Made by a program: the position numbers and the translations under genes
Source of the DNA: Streptomyces cyaneogriseus subsp. noncyanogenus
GTDB lineage: Bacteria; Actinomycetota; Actinomycetes; Streptomycetales; Streptomycetaceae
Length of the DNA stretch: 64,000 bases
NCBI RefSeq assembly: GCF_000931445.1
Contig: NZ_CP010849.1
Location: 1,922,001 to 1,986,000, forward strand
Reading direction: 5' to 3'
Notes under the pieces: generated by a model
Told to the model about the DNA's origin: nothing
Seen by the model: the letters and a program-made list of their open reading frames with translations, nothing else
Databases searched by the model: none
Shown: in pieces, positions 54,605 to 63,613 of the stretch
How positions within the stretch are numbered: position 1 is the stretch's first letter
How the letters are laid out: each line of letters opens with the position of its first letter

Positions 54605-55372
54605 TCACTCGGCGATGCCGACCACCAGCCAGATGAACGCCGCGCCCGCGACCGTGCACAGCAGGGTCGGGCGGGCCGGGTGCTCGTGGTGGGCCTCGGG
54701 CAGGATCTCGGCCGCCGCCAGATAGAGCAGCGCGCCGCCGAAGAAGCCGAGATAGCCGCCGAGCAGCGGCTCGGGGATGGTGAACAGCAGCGTGGAGGCC
54801 GCGCCGGCGACCGGGGCGACCGCGTCCGCGACCAGCATGGCGACGGCGCGGCGGCGGGCGTTGCCGTAGACGGTGGTCAGGGTGAAGGTGTTGAAGCCGT
54901 CCGCGAAGTCGTGGGCGATCACCGCGAGCGCGACGGCGAGGCCCATGCCATGGCCGACCTGGAAGGCGGCGCCGATGGCGACCCCGTCCATGGCGCTGTG
55001 GCCGACCATCGCGGCGGCGGCGGTGAGGCCGACCTCGGGGGTCCGGCCGTCGTGCTCCCGGGCCCCGTGCGCCGCCATGGGGGTCCCCCCTGCTCGAGCG
55101 GAGCCGAGATCTCGGGGGAGGGCCGCCAGCAGACGTTCCACCAGATGGGCTACGAGGAAACCGGCCACGAACAGCAGCAGGGCCGCCGGGACGCCGTGCA
55201 CCTCGGTGTCCGCCGCGCGCAGCGCCTCCGGCAGCAGGTCCAGGCCGACGACGCCCAGCATCAGGCCGCCGGCCAGGCCCAGCACCAGATGGCGGCGGTC
55301 GGTCACGCGCTGTGCCGTCCAGCCGCCGGCCAGCGTCATCAGGAACGCGCCGAGCGCGACGAAGACGGCCAT
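54605..55372 (-). CDS. ZIP family metal transporter
   Basis: A 255-aa ZIP (ZupT-like) transporter with about eight helices. The metal-binding helix regions are AMVGHSAMDGVAIGAAF and VIAHDFADGFNTFTL, with His and Asp ligands. Another polar motif is AAAEILPEAHHEHP. It is on the opposite strand within the cob operon and divergent from cobM, which suggests delivery of cobalt or zinc, but specificity is unknown. Residues around LPRDLGSARAGGTPM come from a Streptomyces repeat inserted in frame (55078-55121). Confidence 0.85.
   Translation of the reverse strand: MAVFVALGAFLMTLAGGWTAQRVTDRRHLVLGLAGGLMLGVVGLDLLPEALRAADTEVHGVPAALLLFVAGFLVAHLVERLLAALPRDLGSARAGGTPMAAHGAREHDGRTPEVGLTAAAAMVGHSAMDGVAIGAAFQVGHGMGLAVALAVIAHDFADGFNTFTLTTVYGNARRRAVAMLVADAVAPVAGAASTLLFTIPEPLLGGYLGFFGGALLYLAAAEILPEAHHEHPARPTLLCTVAGAAFIWLVVGIAE
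55078..55121. repeat. Streptomyces-type 44-bp palindromic repeat inside the ZIP gene
   Basis: The block begins TGGGGGTCCCCCCTGCTCGA and ends ATCTCGGGGGAGG; CCCCC and GGGGG ends and CTCG/CGAG inner arms make it self-complementary. I recall very similar sequence as a dispersed repeat in many Streptomyces intergenic regions. Here it lies inside the coding region, in the variable cytoplasmic loop. Confidence 0.65.
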
Positions 55373-55485
55373 GTGCCCTTGCTATCCGATCAGCGGCGGG
55401 TCGCGCACGTCCGACCCGGCCCGCGCCGAACCCGTGTCGCATCCGCGTGACCCGCGTTGACTTCCGTACGAGAGGAACCGACCCC

Positions 55486-56304
55486 ATGGCCGACACCCCT
55501 GCCGGCAAGGTGACCTTCGTCGGTGCCGGCCCCGGCGCCGCCGATCTGCTGACGTTCCGCGCCGCGCGCGCGATCGCCGAGGCCGACATCGTGATCTGGG
55601 CGGCGAGCCTGGTCCAGGCGGAGGTCCTGGAGCACGCGCGCGAGGACGCGCAGGTCCTGGACTCCGCGACGATGTCGCTGGAGGACGTGGTCGCCGTCTA
55701 CGAGCGGGCGCGCGCCGAGGGCCTGAGGGTGGCCCGCATCCACTCCGGCGACCCGGCGCTGTGGGGCGGTACGCAGGAGCAGCTCGACCGGTGCCACGCG
55801 CTCGGCATCGCCACCGAGGTCGTGCCCGGCGTGTCGTCCTTCTCGGCGGTGGCCGCGCTCGCGCAGCGGGAGCTGACCATCCCGGAGGTCGCGCAGTCGG
55901 TGGTGCTGACCCGGCTGGGCGGCGGCAAGACGCCGATGCCGCCCGGGGAGGAGGTCCGGGAGTTCGCCAAGCACGGCACGACCATGGCGGTCTTCCTGTC
56001 GGCCGCCCGCAGCGGGCAGCTCGTGCGGGAGCTGCTGGAGGGCGGCTACCCGACGAGCACCCCGGTCGTCGTCGCCTACCAGGCGACCTGGCCGGAGGAG
56101 CTGATCGTGAAGTGCACGATCGGCACGCTGGAGGAGACGGTCAAGGAGCACAAGCTCTGGAAGCACACGCTCTTCCTGGTCGGCCCGGCCCTGGACGCGC
56201 ACGGCACCCGCTCGCACCTGTACCACCCCGGTCACTTCCACGGCTACCGCAAGGCCGACCCTCAGGCCCGCAGGGCACTGCGCGCGCGGGGTGCCCAGAC
56301 GTGA
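55486..56304 (+). CDS. cobM: precorrin-4 C11-methyltransferase
   Basis: A 272-aa SAM-dependent methylase with VTFVGAGPGAADLLTFRAAR at the start, IHSGDPALWGGTQEQLD and the family ending HLYHPGHFHGYR. Methylates C11 of precorrin-4. GAGAGGAACC precedes ATG 55486. It starts the second cob segment, with its own promoter region of about 110 bp shared with the divergent ZIP gene; I see no second riboswitch. Confidence 0.94.
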   Translation: MADTPAGKVTFVGAGPGAADLLTFRAARAIAEADIVIWAASLVQAEVLEHAREDAQVLDSATMSLEDVVAVYERARAEGLRVARIHSGDPALWGGTQEQLDRCHALGIATEVVPGVSSFSAVAALAQRELTIPEVAQSVVLTRLGGGKTPMPPGEEVREFAKHGTTMAVFLSAARSGQLVRELLEGGYPTSTPVVVAYQATWPEELIVKCTIGTLEETVKEHKLWKHTLFLVGPALDAHGTRSHLYHPGHFHGYRKADPQARRALRARGAQT

Positions 56305-57539
56305 TCACGGTCATCGGTACGGGGACCGGGACGCCCGTGCCGGAGACGGCGGTGGCCGGCGCCGAGCTGGTCGTCGGCGGGCGGCGGCACCTGGACGCCG
56401 TACGGCTGCCCGCGGCGGCCGAGCGCGTCGTGCTGGGGCCGCTGGCGCCCGCCCTGGACACCGTCGCGCGGTATGTGGCGGAGAACCGGCGGGTAGTGGT
56501 ACTGGCCTCCGGCGACCCGGGGTTCTTCGGGATCGTGCGGGCGCTGGCCGAGCGGTTCGGGCCCGAGCGGCTGGACGTGCGGCCCGGGGTGCCCTCCGTG
56601 GCGGCGGCGTTCGCCCGGATCGGGCTGCCGTGGGAGGACGCCGTGGTGGTCAGCGCGCACGGCCGGGAGCTGAGGACGGCGGTCAACGTGTGCCGGGCCC
56701 GGCCGAAGACCGCCGTGCTGACCGGGCCGGGCGCCGGCCCGGCGGAGCTCGGCGCGGCGCTGGAGGGCACCGGCCGGGTCCTGGTGATCGCCTCCGCGCT
56801 CGGCGACCCGGACCGCGAACGCGTGGAGCGGGTGACGCCCGCCGAGGCCGCCGCCCGGGACTGGGGCGGCGCGGTGAGCGTCGTGCTCTGTCTGGACGAG
56901 GCGCGGGCGCTGGGCCCGGCGCGGACGGTGGCGGGGCCGCCCGCGCAGCCCGCCGGGTGGGCGCTGGAGGAGTCCGCGTTCGCCCACCGCGACTCGATGA
57001 TCACCAAGTTCGAGGTGCGGGCACTGGCCCTGGCCCGGCTCGGGCCGCGGCCGGGCGACCTCGTCTGGGACGTCGGCGCGGGCTCCGGCTCGGTCGCCGT
57101 GGAGTGCGCGCGGCTCGGCGCCGCCGCCGTCGCCGTGGAGAAGACCGCCGACGGTGCCGGGCGGATCCGCGCCAACGCCGCCGCGCACGGCGTCGACGTG
57201 CACGTGGTGCACGGGGCGGCGCCGGACGCGCTGGCCGCTCTCGCCGACGACCCCGACGCCGTGTTCATCGGCGGCGGGGGGCGTGAACTGCCCGCGATCG
57301 TCACCGCCTGCGCGCGGCGCGCCCGGCGCGCGGTGGTCGTCGCCATGGCCGCGCTCGACCGGGTGCCGGCCGCCCGGGAGTCCCTGACGGGCGCCGGGTT
57401 CTCCTGCGACGGGGTGCTGTTGCAGTCGTCCCGGCTCGCGCCGCTGCCGGGGGACGTGACCCGGCTCGCGGCGGCCAACCCCGTTTTCCTGCTGTGGGGC
57501 GTACGGCGCCCCGCCCGTACCGAAGGAGTTGCCCAGTGA
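56301..57539 (+). CDS. cobL: precorrin-6Y C5,15-methyltransferase (decarboxylating)
   Basis: A 412-aa bifunctional protein. Residues 1-about 200 are the CbiE-like methylase (GTGTGTPVPETAVAGAELVV, VLASGDPGFFGIV). Residues about 225-412 are the CbiT-like methylase/decarboxylase with SAM motif LVWDVGAGSGSVAVECARLG. GTG 56301 overlaps cobM in GTGA. Confidence 0.94.
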   Translation: MITVIGTGTGTPVPETAVAGAELVVGGRRHLDAVRLPAAAERVVLGPLAPALDTVARYVAENRRVVVLASGDPGFFGIVRALAERFGPERLDVRPGVPSVAAAFARIGLPWEDAVVVSAHGRELRTAVNVCRARPKTAVLTGPGAGPAELGAALEGTGRVLVIASALGDPDRERVERVTPAEAAARDWGGAVSVVLCLDEARALGPARTVAGPPAQPAGWALEESAFAHRDSMITKFEVRALALARLGPRPGDLVWDVGAGSGSVAVECARLGAAAVAVEKTADGAGRIRANAAAHGVDVHVVHGAAPDALAALADDPDAVFIGGGGRELPAIVTACARRARRAVVVAMAALDRVPAARESLTGAGFSCDGVLLQSSRLAPLPGDVTRLAAANPVFLLWGVRRPARTEGVAQ

Positions 57540-59227
57540 TCGGCCTCATTTCCGCCACCGCGGCGGGAGCGGCGGCGCGGGACCGGCTGGCCGCGGCGTG
57601 GCCGGACCGCACGCGCGTGTACGACGGCCCGGTGAAGGACGCCGTGCGGCGGGCGTTCGCCGAGTGCGGACAACTGGTGTGCTTCCTGGCGACGGGGGCG
57701 GTCGTCCGGCTGGTCGCGCCGCTGCTGGCGGAGAAGACGACCGACCCGGGCGTGGTCTGCGTCGACGAGGCCGGGCGGTTCGCGGTGTCGCTGGTCGGCG
57801 GGCACGGCGGCGGCGCCAACGACCTCGCCCGCGCGGTCGGCGAGGTGCTGGGCGCCGAGCCGGTGGTGACGACGGCCACGGACGCCGTCGGCGTCGCGGG
57901 ACTGGACACGCTCGGGCTGCCCGTGGAGGGTGCGGTCGCCGCGGTGTCGCGGGCCCTGCTGGACGGCGAACCGGTGGCGCTGCGGGCCGAGGTGGCCTGG
58001 CCGCTGCCGCCGCTGCCGGTCGCCGATGACGGGCCGTACACGATCCGGGTGACGGACCGTCTCGTCGAGCCCGCCGAGCGGGAGGCCGTGCTGCGCCCGC
58101 CGACGCTGGTGGTCGGGGTCGGCGCGTCCAAGGGGGCGCCCGTGACCGAGGTGCTCGAGGTGATCGACGGTGCCCTGCGGGACGCGGGGCTGTCCGTGCG
58201 CAGCGTCGCCGAGCTGGCCACCGTGGACGCCAAGGCCGGGGAGCCCGGCCTCGTCGAGGCCGCCGCCCGGCTGGGGGTGCCGCTGGTGACGTACGCCGCC
58301 GGGGAACTGGCCCGCGTCGAGGTGCCCAACCCCTCCGAGGCGCCGCTCGCCGCGGTGGGCACGCCGTCGGTCGCGGAGGCGGCGGCGCTGGTGCGCGGCG
58401 GCGAACTCCTCGTGCCCAAGCGGAAGTCGGCGGCCAGCCCCGCCATGGCGACCTGCGCGGTCGTACGGCGGCCCGGACGCGGCCGGCTCGCGGTGGTCGG
58501 GCTCGGGCCGGGCGCCCGCGACCTGCTCACCCCGCGTGCCAAGGCCGAACTGGAGCGGGCGTCGGTGCTGGTCGGCCTCGACCAGTACGTCGACCAGATC
58601 CGCGACCTGCTGCGGCCCGGCACCCGGATCCTGGAGTCCGGGCTCGGCGCGGAGGAGGAACGGGCGCGGACGGCCGTGGCCGAAGCCCGCAAGGGGCACG
58701 CCGTCGCGCTGATCGGCAGCGGCGACGCCGGGGTGTACGCCATGGCCTCCCCCGCGCTCGCCGAGGCGTCCGACGACATCGACGTGGTCGGTGTCCCGGG
58801 GGTCACGGCGGCGCTCGCGGCCGGGGCGATCCTGGGGGCGCCGCTGGGCCACGACCATGTGTCGATCAGCCTGTCCGACCTGCACACCCCGTGGGAGGTC
58901 ATCGAGCGGCGGGTGCGGGCGGCGGCCGAGGCCGATCTCGTCGTGACCTTCTACAACCCGCGCAGCCGGGGCCGCGACTGGCAGCTCCCCAAGGCGCTCG
59001 CGATCCTCGCCGGGCACCGGGAGCCGGGGACGCCGGTCGGTGTCGTCCGCAACGCCTCCCGGCCCGACGAGTCCAGCCGGGTGACGACGCTCGCCGCGCT
59101 CGATCCGGCCACGGTCGACATGATGACGGTCGTGACGGTGGGCAACACCGCGACCCGCCTGATCGCGGGACGCATGGTGACACCGCGCGGCTACCGCTGG
59201 CAGGAGAGCCAGGAGGAGCCGGAGTGA
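57536..59227 (+). CDS. cobJ: CbiG-CobJ fusion: cobalamin biosynthesis hydrolase and precorrin-3B C17-methyltransferase
   Basis: A 563-aa fusion. Residues 1-about 310 resemble CbiG (GQLVCFLATGAVVRLVAPLL, VVGVGASKGAPVTEVLEV), which opens the lactone ring in the anaerobic route. Residues about 320-563 are the CobJ/CbiH methylase (LAVVGLGPGARDLLTPRAKA, ALIGSGDAGVYAMASP, DLHTPWEVIERRV), which contracts the ring. The fusion joins two consecutive steps. Overlaps cobL in GTGA. Confidence 0.93.
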   Translation: MIGLISATAAGAAARDRLAAAWPDRTRVYDGPVKDAVRRAFAECGQLVCFLATGAVVRLVAPLLAEKTTDPGVVCVDEAGRFAVSLVGGHGGGANDLARAVGEVLGAEPVVTTATDAVGVAGLDTLGLPVEGAVAAVSRALLDGEPVALRAEVAWPLPPLPVADDGPYTIRVTDRLVEPAEREAVLRPPTLVVGVGASKGAPVTEVLEVIDGALRDAGLSVRSVAELATVDAKAGEPGLVEAAARLGVPLVTYAAGELARVEVPNPSEAPLAAVGTPSVAEAAALVRGGELLVPKRKSAASPAMATCAVVRRPGRGRLAVVGLGPGARDLLTPRAKAELERASVLVGLDQYVDQIRDLLRPGTRILESGLGAEEERARTAVAEARKGHAVALIGSGDAGVYAMASPALAEASDDIDVVGVPGVTAALAAGAILGAPLGHDHVSISLSDLHTPWEVIERRVRAAAEADLVVTFYNPRSRGRDWQLPKALAILAGHREPGTPVGVVRNASRPDESSRVTTLAALDPATVDMMTVVTVGNTATRLIAGRMVTPRGYRWQESQEEPE

Positions 59228-59275
59228 GGCCGCTTCGGCGCCCCGCCCGGGAGTCCTCCCGGCGGCCGGGTGCCC

Positions 59276-59312
59276 GGCGGGACGCCTCGCGCGTCCGGCC
59301 GGGCGTCCCGCC
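59276..59312 (+). terminator. intercistronic hairpin between cobJ and cbiX
   Basis: An 11-bp perfect stem (59276-59286 with 59302-59312, GGCGGGACGCC and complement). It could terminate or reduce transcription between the cobM-cobL-cobJ segment and cbiX. Confidence 0.55.
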
Positions 59313-59405
59313 CCGCCCACCGGCACCGGCCGGCACGCCGGCCGCACCGCGTCCGTCCCGTGCGGACCGGTCCTTCGATCCATCCCCTTCATCCGAGGAG
59401 ACCCT

Positions 59406-60332
59406 GTGACGACCCCGCCCGCCCTGCTCATCGCCGGTCACGGCACCCGGGACGAGGCCGGAGCCGAGGCGTTCCGCGACTTCGTGCGGGAGCTGGGGCG
59501 CCGCCACCCCGAACTGCCCGTCGCCGGCGGCTTCATCGAGCTGTCCCCGCCGCCGCTCGGCGAGGCGGTCGCCGAGCTGGTGGAGCGGGGCGTGCGCCGC
59601 TTCGCCGCCGTGCCGCTGATGCTGGTGTCCGCCGGGCACGCCAAGGGCGACATCCCGGCGGCGCTGGCCCGCGAGAAGGAACGCCACCCCGGGATCTCGT
59701 ACACCTACGGGCGCCCGCTGGGCCCGCACCCCGCGCTGCTGAACGTGTTGCAGCGGCGGCTGGCGGAGGCGCTGGGCGCGGACGGGGACCACTCCGACGT
59801 GACCGTGCTGCTGGTCGGGCGCGGCTCGACGGACCCGGACGCGAACGCGGAGGTCTTCAAGGCGGCGCGGCTGCTGTGGGAGGGCCGCGGGTACGCCGGG
59901 GTCGAGACGGCGTTCGTGTCGCTGGCGGCGCCGGACGTGCCGAGCGGCCTGGACCGGTGCGTGAGGCTGGGCGCCGGGCGGATCGTCGTCCTGCCGTACT
60001 TCCTCTTCACCGGCATCCTGCCGGACCGGGTGCGGCGGCAGACCGAGGAGTGGGCCGCCGCGCACCCGGAGGTCGAGGTGCGGTCGGCGGACGTCATCGG
60101 TCCCGAGCCGGAGCTGCTGGACCTGGTGTGGGAGCGGTACGAGGAGGCGCTCCAGGGCGATCTGCGGATGAACTGCGACAGTTGCATGTACCGCATCGCG
60201 CTGCCGGGCTTCGAGGACAAGGTGGGGCTGCCGCAGCAGCCGCACTTCCACCCCGACGACGACGGCCATGACCACCACGGGCACCACGGACACCACCACG
60301 GGCACGGGCACGCGCACTCCCATGCGCACTGA
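59406..60332 (+). CDS. cbiX: sirohydrochlorin cobaltochelatase, CbiX type
   Basis: A 308-aa chelatase with two chelatase-like halves (LIAGHGTRDEAGAEAFRDF with VSAGHAKGDIP, and VLLVGRGSTDPDANAEVFK). It inserts Co2+ into sirohydrochlorin at the start of the anaerobic route. Before the C-terminus is MNCDSCMYR, and the last 28 residues are mostly His, Gly and Asp, a metal-storage or delivery tail like that of long CbiX proteins. GTG 59406 has GAGGAG upstream. The tail coding region contains the cobC start. Confidence 0.9.
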   Translation: MTTPPALLIAGHGTRDEAGAEAFRDFVRELGRRHPELPVAGGFIELSPPPLGEAVAELVERGVRRFAAVPLMLVSAGHAKGDIPAALAREKERHPGISYTYGRPLGPHPALLNVLQRRLAEALGADGDHSDVTVLLVGRGSTDPDANAEVFKAARLLWEGRGYAGVETAFVSLAAPDVPSGLDRCVRLGAGRIVVLPYFLFTGILPDRVRRQTEEWAAAHPEVEVRSADVIGPEPELLDLVWERYEEALQGDLRMNCDSCMYRIALPGFEDKVGLPQQPHFHPDDDGHDHHGHHGHHHGHGHAHSHAH

Positions 60333-61383
60333 CGGGGAGGGCGCCGGCCCCGATCTGCGGCACCACGGGGACGCCGAGGTGCGCGACGAGGGTGGGGCGC
60401 TGGTGGACCTCGCGGTCAACGTCCGCGCGGACACGCCGCCGGACTGGCTGCGCGACCGCATCGCCGCCTCGCTCGGCTCCCTCGCGGCCTACCCGGACGG
60501 GCGGGCCGCGCGGGCGGCGGTGGCGGCCCGGCACGGGCTGCCGGTGGAGCGGGTGCTGCTGACGGCCGGGGCGGCGGAGGCGTTCGTGCTGCTGGCGCGG
60601 GCGCTGAAGGTGTCCCGGCCGGTCGTGGTGCACCCGCAGTTCACCGAGCCGGAGGCGGCGCTGCGGGATGCCGGCCACTCGGTGGACCGGGTGCTGCTGC
60701 GCGCGGCGGACGGCTTCCGGCTGGACCCGGCGACCGTGCCCGAGGAAGCCGACCTCGTCGTGATCGGCAACCCGACCAACCCGACGTCGGTGCTGCACCC
60801 GGCCGCCGACGTCATCGCGCTCGCCCGCCCCGGGCGGACGCTCGTGGTGGACGAGGCGTTCATGGACGCGGTGCCCGGCGAGCGCGAGGCCCTCGCCGGG
60901 CGGACCGACGTGCCCGGACTGGTGGTGCTGCGCAGCCTGACCAAGACGTGGGGGCTGGCCGGGCTGCGGATCGGCTACGTGCTGGCGGAGCCGCAAACCG
61001 TGGCGGACCTGGAGCGGGCCCAGCCGCTGTGGCCGGTCTCCACGCCCGCCCTCGCGGCGGCCGAGGCGTGCGTGGGGCCGCGCGCGCTGGCGGAGGCGGC
61101 CGACGCGGCCCGCCGGATCGCCGCCGACCGGGCCCACCTCGTCGCCGGGCTGCGGGAGCTGGCGGCCCGGGGGGTGCGGGTGGCCGAGCCCGCCGAGGGC
61201 CCCTTCGTCCTCGTCCGGCTGCCGGAGGCCGCCGCCGTACGGCACCGGCTGCGCGGCCTCGGGTACGCGGTGCGGCGCGGCGACACCTTCCCCGGGCTCG
61301 GACCGCGGTGGCTGCGGCTGGCGGTGCGGGACCGGGCGACGACGGACGGGTTCCTCGCGGCGCTGCGGCGGGCGCTGGGGTGA
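60322..61383 (+). CDS. cobC: threonine-phosphate decarboxylase / CobC-type aminotransferase
   Basis: A 353-aa PLP enzyme of the class I aminotransferase fold. It has a glycine-rich phosphate site (VERVLLTAGAAEAF), NPTNPTS, and the PLP lysine in LRSLTKTWGLAGLRIGY. It makes aminopropanol phosphate from L-threonine phosphate for CobD. ATG 60322 lies 11 bp inside cbiX, in DNA for the His tail, without Shine-Dalgarno, so translation must be coupled; an in-frame ATG further up has no support. Confidence 0.9.
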   Translation: MRTDGEGAGPDLRHHGDAEVRDEGGALVDLAVNVRADTPPDWLRDRIAASLGSLAAYPDGRAARAAVAARHGLPVERVLLTAGAAEAFVLLARALKVSRPVVVHPQFTEPEAALRDAGHSVDRVLLRAADGFRLDPATVPEEADLVVIGNPTNPTSVLHPAADVIALARPGRTLVVDEAFMDAVPGEREALAGRTDVPGLVVLRSLTKTWGLAGLRIGYVLAEPQTVADLERAQPLWPVSTPALAAAEACVGPRALAEAADAARRIAADRAHLVAGLRELAARGVRVAEPAEGPFVLVRLPEAAAVRHRLRGLGYAVRRGDTFPGLGPRWLRLAVRDRATTDGFLAALRRALG

Positions 61384-61404
61384 GAGCGCCCGCCGCGGGT
61401 TCCG

Positions 61405-62337
61405 TCAGCCGCGCCTGCGGCGGGCCAGGACCAGGGCCCCGCCGCCCGCCACGACCAGGGCGAGGGCGCCGCCCGCGACGTACGGCGTGGCGGAGTTGCC
61501 GCCCGTCTCGGCCAGCCCGGGCCCGGCGGAGGCGTCGCCCTGGGGCCTGACTCCGGCGGCGGGTTCCTCGGCCGGTGCGGGCCGCTGCCCGGCCGGGGAC
61601 TCGGGGGCCGCCGGCGCGGCCGGCGTCTTGCAGTCGGCCGTCGCCAGGGTGAGCGTGCCGACGGCCTTGGCCACGTTCAGCTTCAGCGGGTCGACGGACA
61701 CGGTCAGTTCCAGGGCGGTCGCGGCGGCGGTGCGGGAGGTCGTCCGCCGCTGGGAGAGGTCGAGCCCCACCTCGCCCACGCCGGGCACCCGCACCTGTGT
61801 GGTGCCGCCCGCCGTGAGCGTGACCTTCCGGCCGAGGACGGTCGCCGTGCCCGGCACGGTCGCGGAGGCCACCGGCGCCTTCCCGGTTTCGCAGACCGCC
61901 CGGGAGGTGACCTGGTCCAGCTCGATGACGGACAGCAGCGGCAGGCCGGGCACATGGACCCTGGCCCGGACCAGCTCGGTGCGGGCCTCGGCCTTGGCCG
62001 GGGTCACCGTCGCCGTGGCGTCCGCCACCTCGGCGCGCAGGAGGCTGAAGGGCTTGCCGCCGTCGACGCCGTCCAGGCGCGCGGTCAGTGTGGTCTTCCG
62101 GGCGCTGTGCGGGGCCCGGACCTCGTTGAGGGAGGCCGTGAGGGGAACCCGCACGGTCTCGTCGAGCAGGGAGACGTCCAGCGCGGTGCGCAGGACGGCG
62201 GCGCTCGCCCGCCCCTCGCCGCCGGTCGCGTGGGCGGCGCCGGCGGCGGCCAGGACCGCGGGACCGGCGGCCAGGGCGGTGGCCGCCGCGATGGTGACGA
62301 GGCGGCGTGCGGGCATGCGGAAGGTGTTGCCGTTCAA
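61405..62337 (-). CDS. LAETG-anchored surface protein (SCO1860 family)
   Basis: A 310-aa exported protein. It has a signal peptide (RRLVTIAAATALAAGPAVLA) and a strand-rich domain of about 200 residues with the pair of cysteines AVCETG and ADCKT, then a Pro/Ala-rich wall-spanning segment. It ends with the sorting signal LAETGG, a hydrophobic helix and RRRRG, the class E sortase pattern of Streptomyces. TTG 62337, with GGGGGT upstream, gives the family N-terminus NGNTFRMPARR; ATG 62316 is the alternative. From memory this matches the SCO1860 family. Confidence 0.88.
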   Translation of the reverse strand: MNGNTFRMPARRLVTIAAATALAAGPAVLAAAGAAHATGGEGRASAAVLRTALDVSLLDETVRVPLTASLNEVRAPHSARKTTLTARLDGVDGGKPFSLLRAEVADATATVTPAKAEARTELVRARVHVPGLPLLSVIELDQVTSRAVCETGKAPVASATVPGTATVLGRKVTLTAGGTTQVRVPGVGEVGLDLSQRRTTSRTAAATALELTVSVDPLKLNVAKAVGTLTLATADCKTPAAPAAPESPAGQRPAPAEEPAAGVRPQGDASAGPGLAETGGNSATPYVAGGALALVVAGGGALVLARRRRG

Positions 62338-62521
62338 GGTGGTGGGACCCCCAGAAAGGACACGCGGAGACACGCGTGCGGTCAGGTGCTCGGGACCCGG
62401 CAAGAATGTCTCCGCCCGCGGCGAACCGTCAGCGATCCGGGCGCACTTCACTCCATCGTGGTGTTTTGACAAGCGCGTTCGAATCACGCGGCACGGCTGT
62501 TCCCCCGGGTCACCCCCGCCG

Positions 62522-63613
62522 CTATCCGACGACCCGCCCGTTCAGCACCACCCGGCGCGGAGCGGCGAGCACCCGTACGTCCGCGCGCGGGTCCCGCTCG
62601 TACACCACCAGGTCGGCGGGCGCGCCTTCCTCGAGGCCGGGGCGGCCCAGCCATTCGCGGGCGGCCCAGGTGGTCGCCGCCAGGGCGTGCAGCGGGGGGA
62701 TGCCCGCGGTGACCAGTTCGGCCACCTCGGCCGCCGCCAGGCCGTGGGCGAGGGAGCCGCCCGCGTCGGTGCCGACGTACACCGGGATGCCGGCGTCGTA
62801 GGCGGCCCGCACGGTGTCGTAGCGGCGTTCGTGTAGCCGGCGCATATGGGCCGACCAGCGCGGGAACCTGGCCTCGCCGCCGGCGGCGAGCTGCGGGAAG
62901 GTGGCGATGTTGACCAGGGTCGGGACGATGGCGACGCCCCGCTCGGCGAAGAGCGGGATCGTGTCGTCGGTCAGGCCGGTGGCGTGCTCGACGCAGTCGA
63001 TGCCGGCCTCGACCAGATCGCGCAGGGAGTCCTCGGCGAAGCAGTGCGCGGTGACGCGGGCGCCCAGGCGGTGGGCCTCGGCGATGGCCGCCTCGACCGC
63101 GCCGCGCGGCCAGCAGGCGGACAGGTCGCCGAGGTCGCGGTCGATCCAGTCGCCGACCAGCTTCACCCAGCCGTCGCCGCGCCGGGCCTCCTGGGCGACG
63201 TACGCCACCAGATCGCCGGGCTCGATCTCCCAGGCGTAGTTGCGGATGTAGCGACGGGTGCGGGCGATGTGCCGCCCCGCCCGGATGATCTTCGGCAGGT
63301 CGTCGCGGTCGTCGACCCAGCGGGTGTCGGAGGGCGAGCCGGCGTCGCGGATCAGCAGGGTGCCCGCGTCGCGGTCGGTCAGCGCCTGCTTCTCGGCGAC
63401 GTCCTTGTCCACCGCGCCGTGCTGGTCGAGGCCGACGTGGCAGTGGGCGTCGACCAGGCCGGGCAGCGCCCATCCCTCGACGGTGCGCACGTCGCCGGTC
63501 CGGGCGGGGCGTCGGAAGGTGATCCGCCCGCCGACCACCCACAGCTCGTCGCGGACGTCCTCCGGTCCGACGAGCACCCGTCCCTTCACGTGCAGCACCG
63601 CGCCATCGCTCAT
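62522..63613 (-). CDS. amidohydrolase family metal-dependent hydrolase
   Basis: A 363-aa enzyme with the amidohydrolase TIM barrel. Metal ligands are visible: HxH in VDAHCHVG, a Lys in DGWVKLVGDW, His in VTAHCFAED and EHATGL, and Asp in YVGTDAGGSLAHG. It resembles imidazolonepropionase- and prolidase-like amidohydrolases; substrate unknown. ATG 63613 begins MSDGAVLHVKGRVLVG, the usual distance from the first strand. Confidence 0.88.
   Translation of the reverse strand: MSDGAVLHVKGRVLVGPEDVRDELWVVGGRITFRRPARTGDVRTVEGWALPGLVDAHCHVGLDQHGAVDKDVAEKQALTDRDAGTLLIRDAGSPSDTRWVDDRDDLPKIIRAGRHIARTRRYIRNYAWEIEPGDLVAYVAQEARRGDGWVKLVGDWIDRDLGDLSACWPRGAVEAAIAEAHRLGARVTAHCFAEDSLRDLVEAGIDCVEHATGLTDDTIPLFAERGVAIVPTLVNIATFPQLAAGGEARFPRWSAHMRRLHERRYDTVRAAYDAGIPVYVGTDAGGSLAHGLAAAEVAELVTAGIPPLHALAATTWAAREWLGRPGLEEGAPADLVVYERDPRADVRVLAAPRRVVLNGRVVG

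Noticed and set aside
55373..55485. Second B12 riboswitch before cobM
   Set aside because: No conserved B12 core elements in this 113-bp region.
56141..59431. 1096-codon open frame antisense to cobL-cobJ
   Set aside because: Same kind of shadow; Arg/Ser/Pro-rich sequence without domain.
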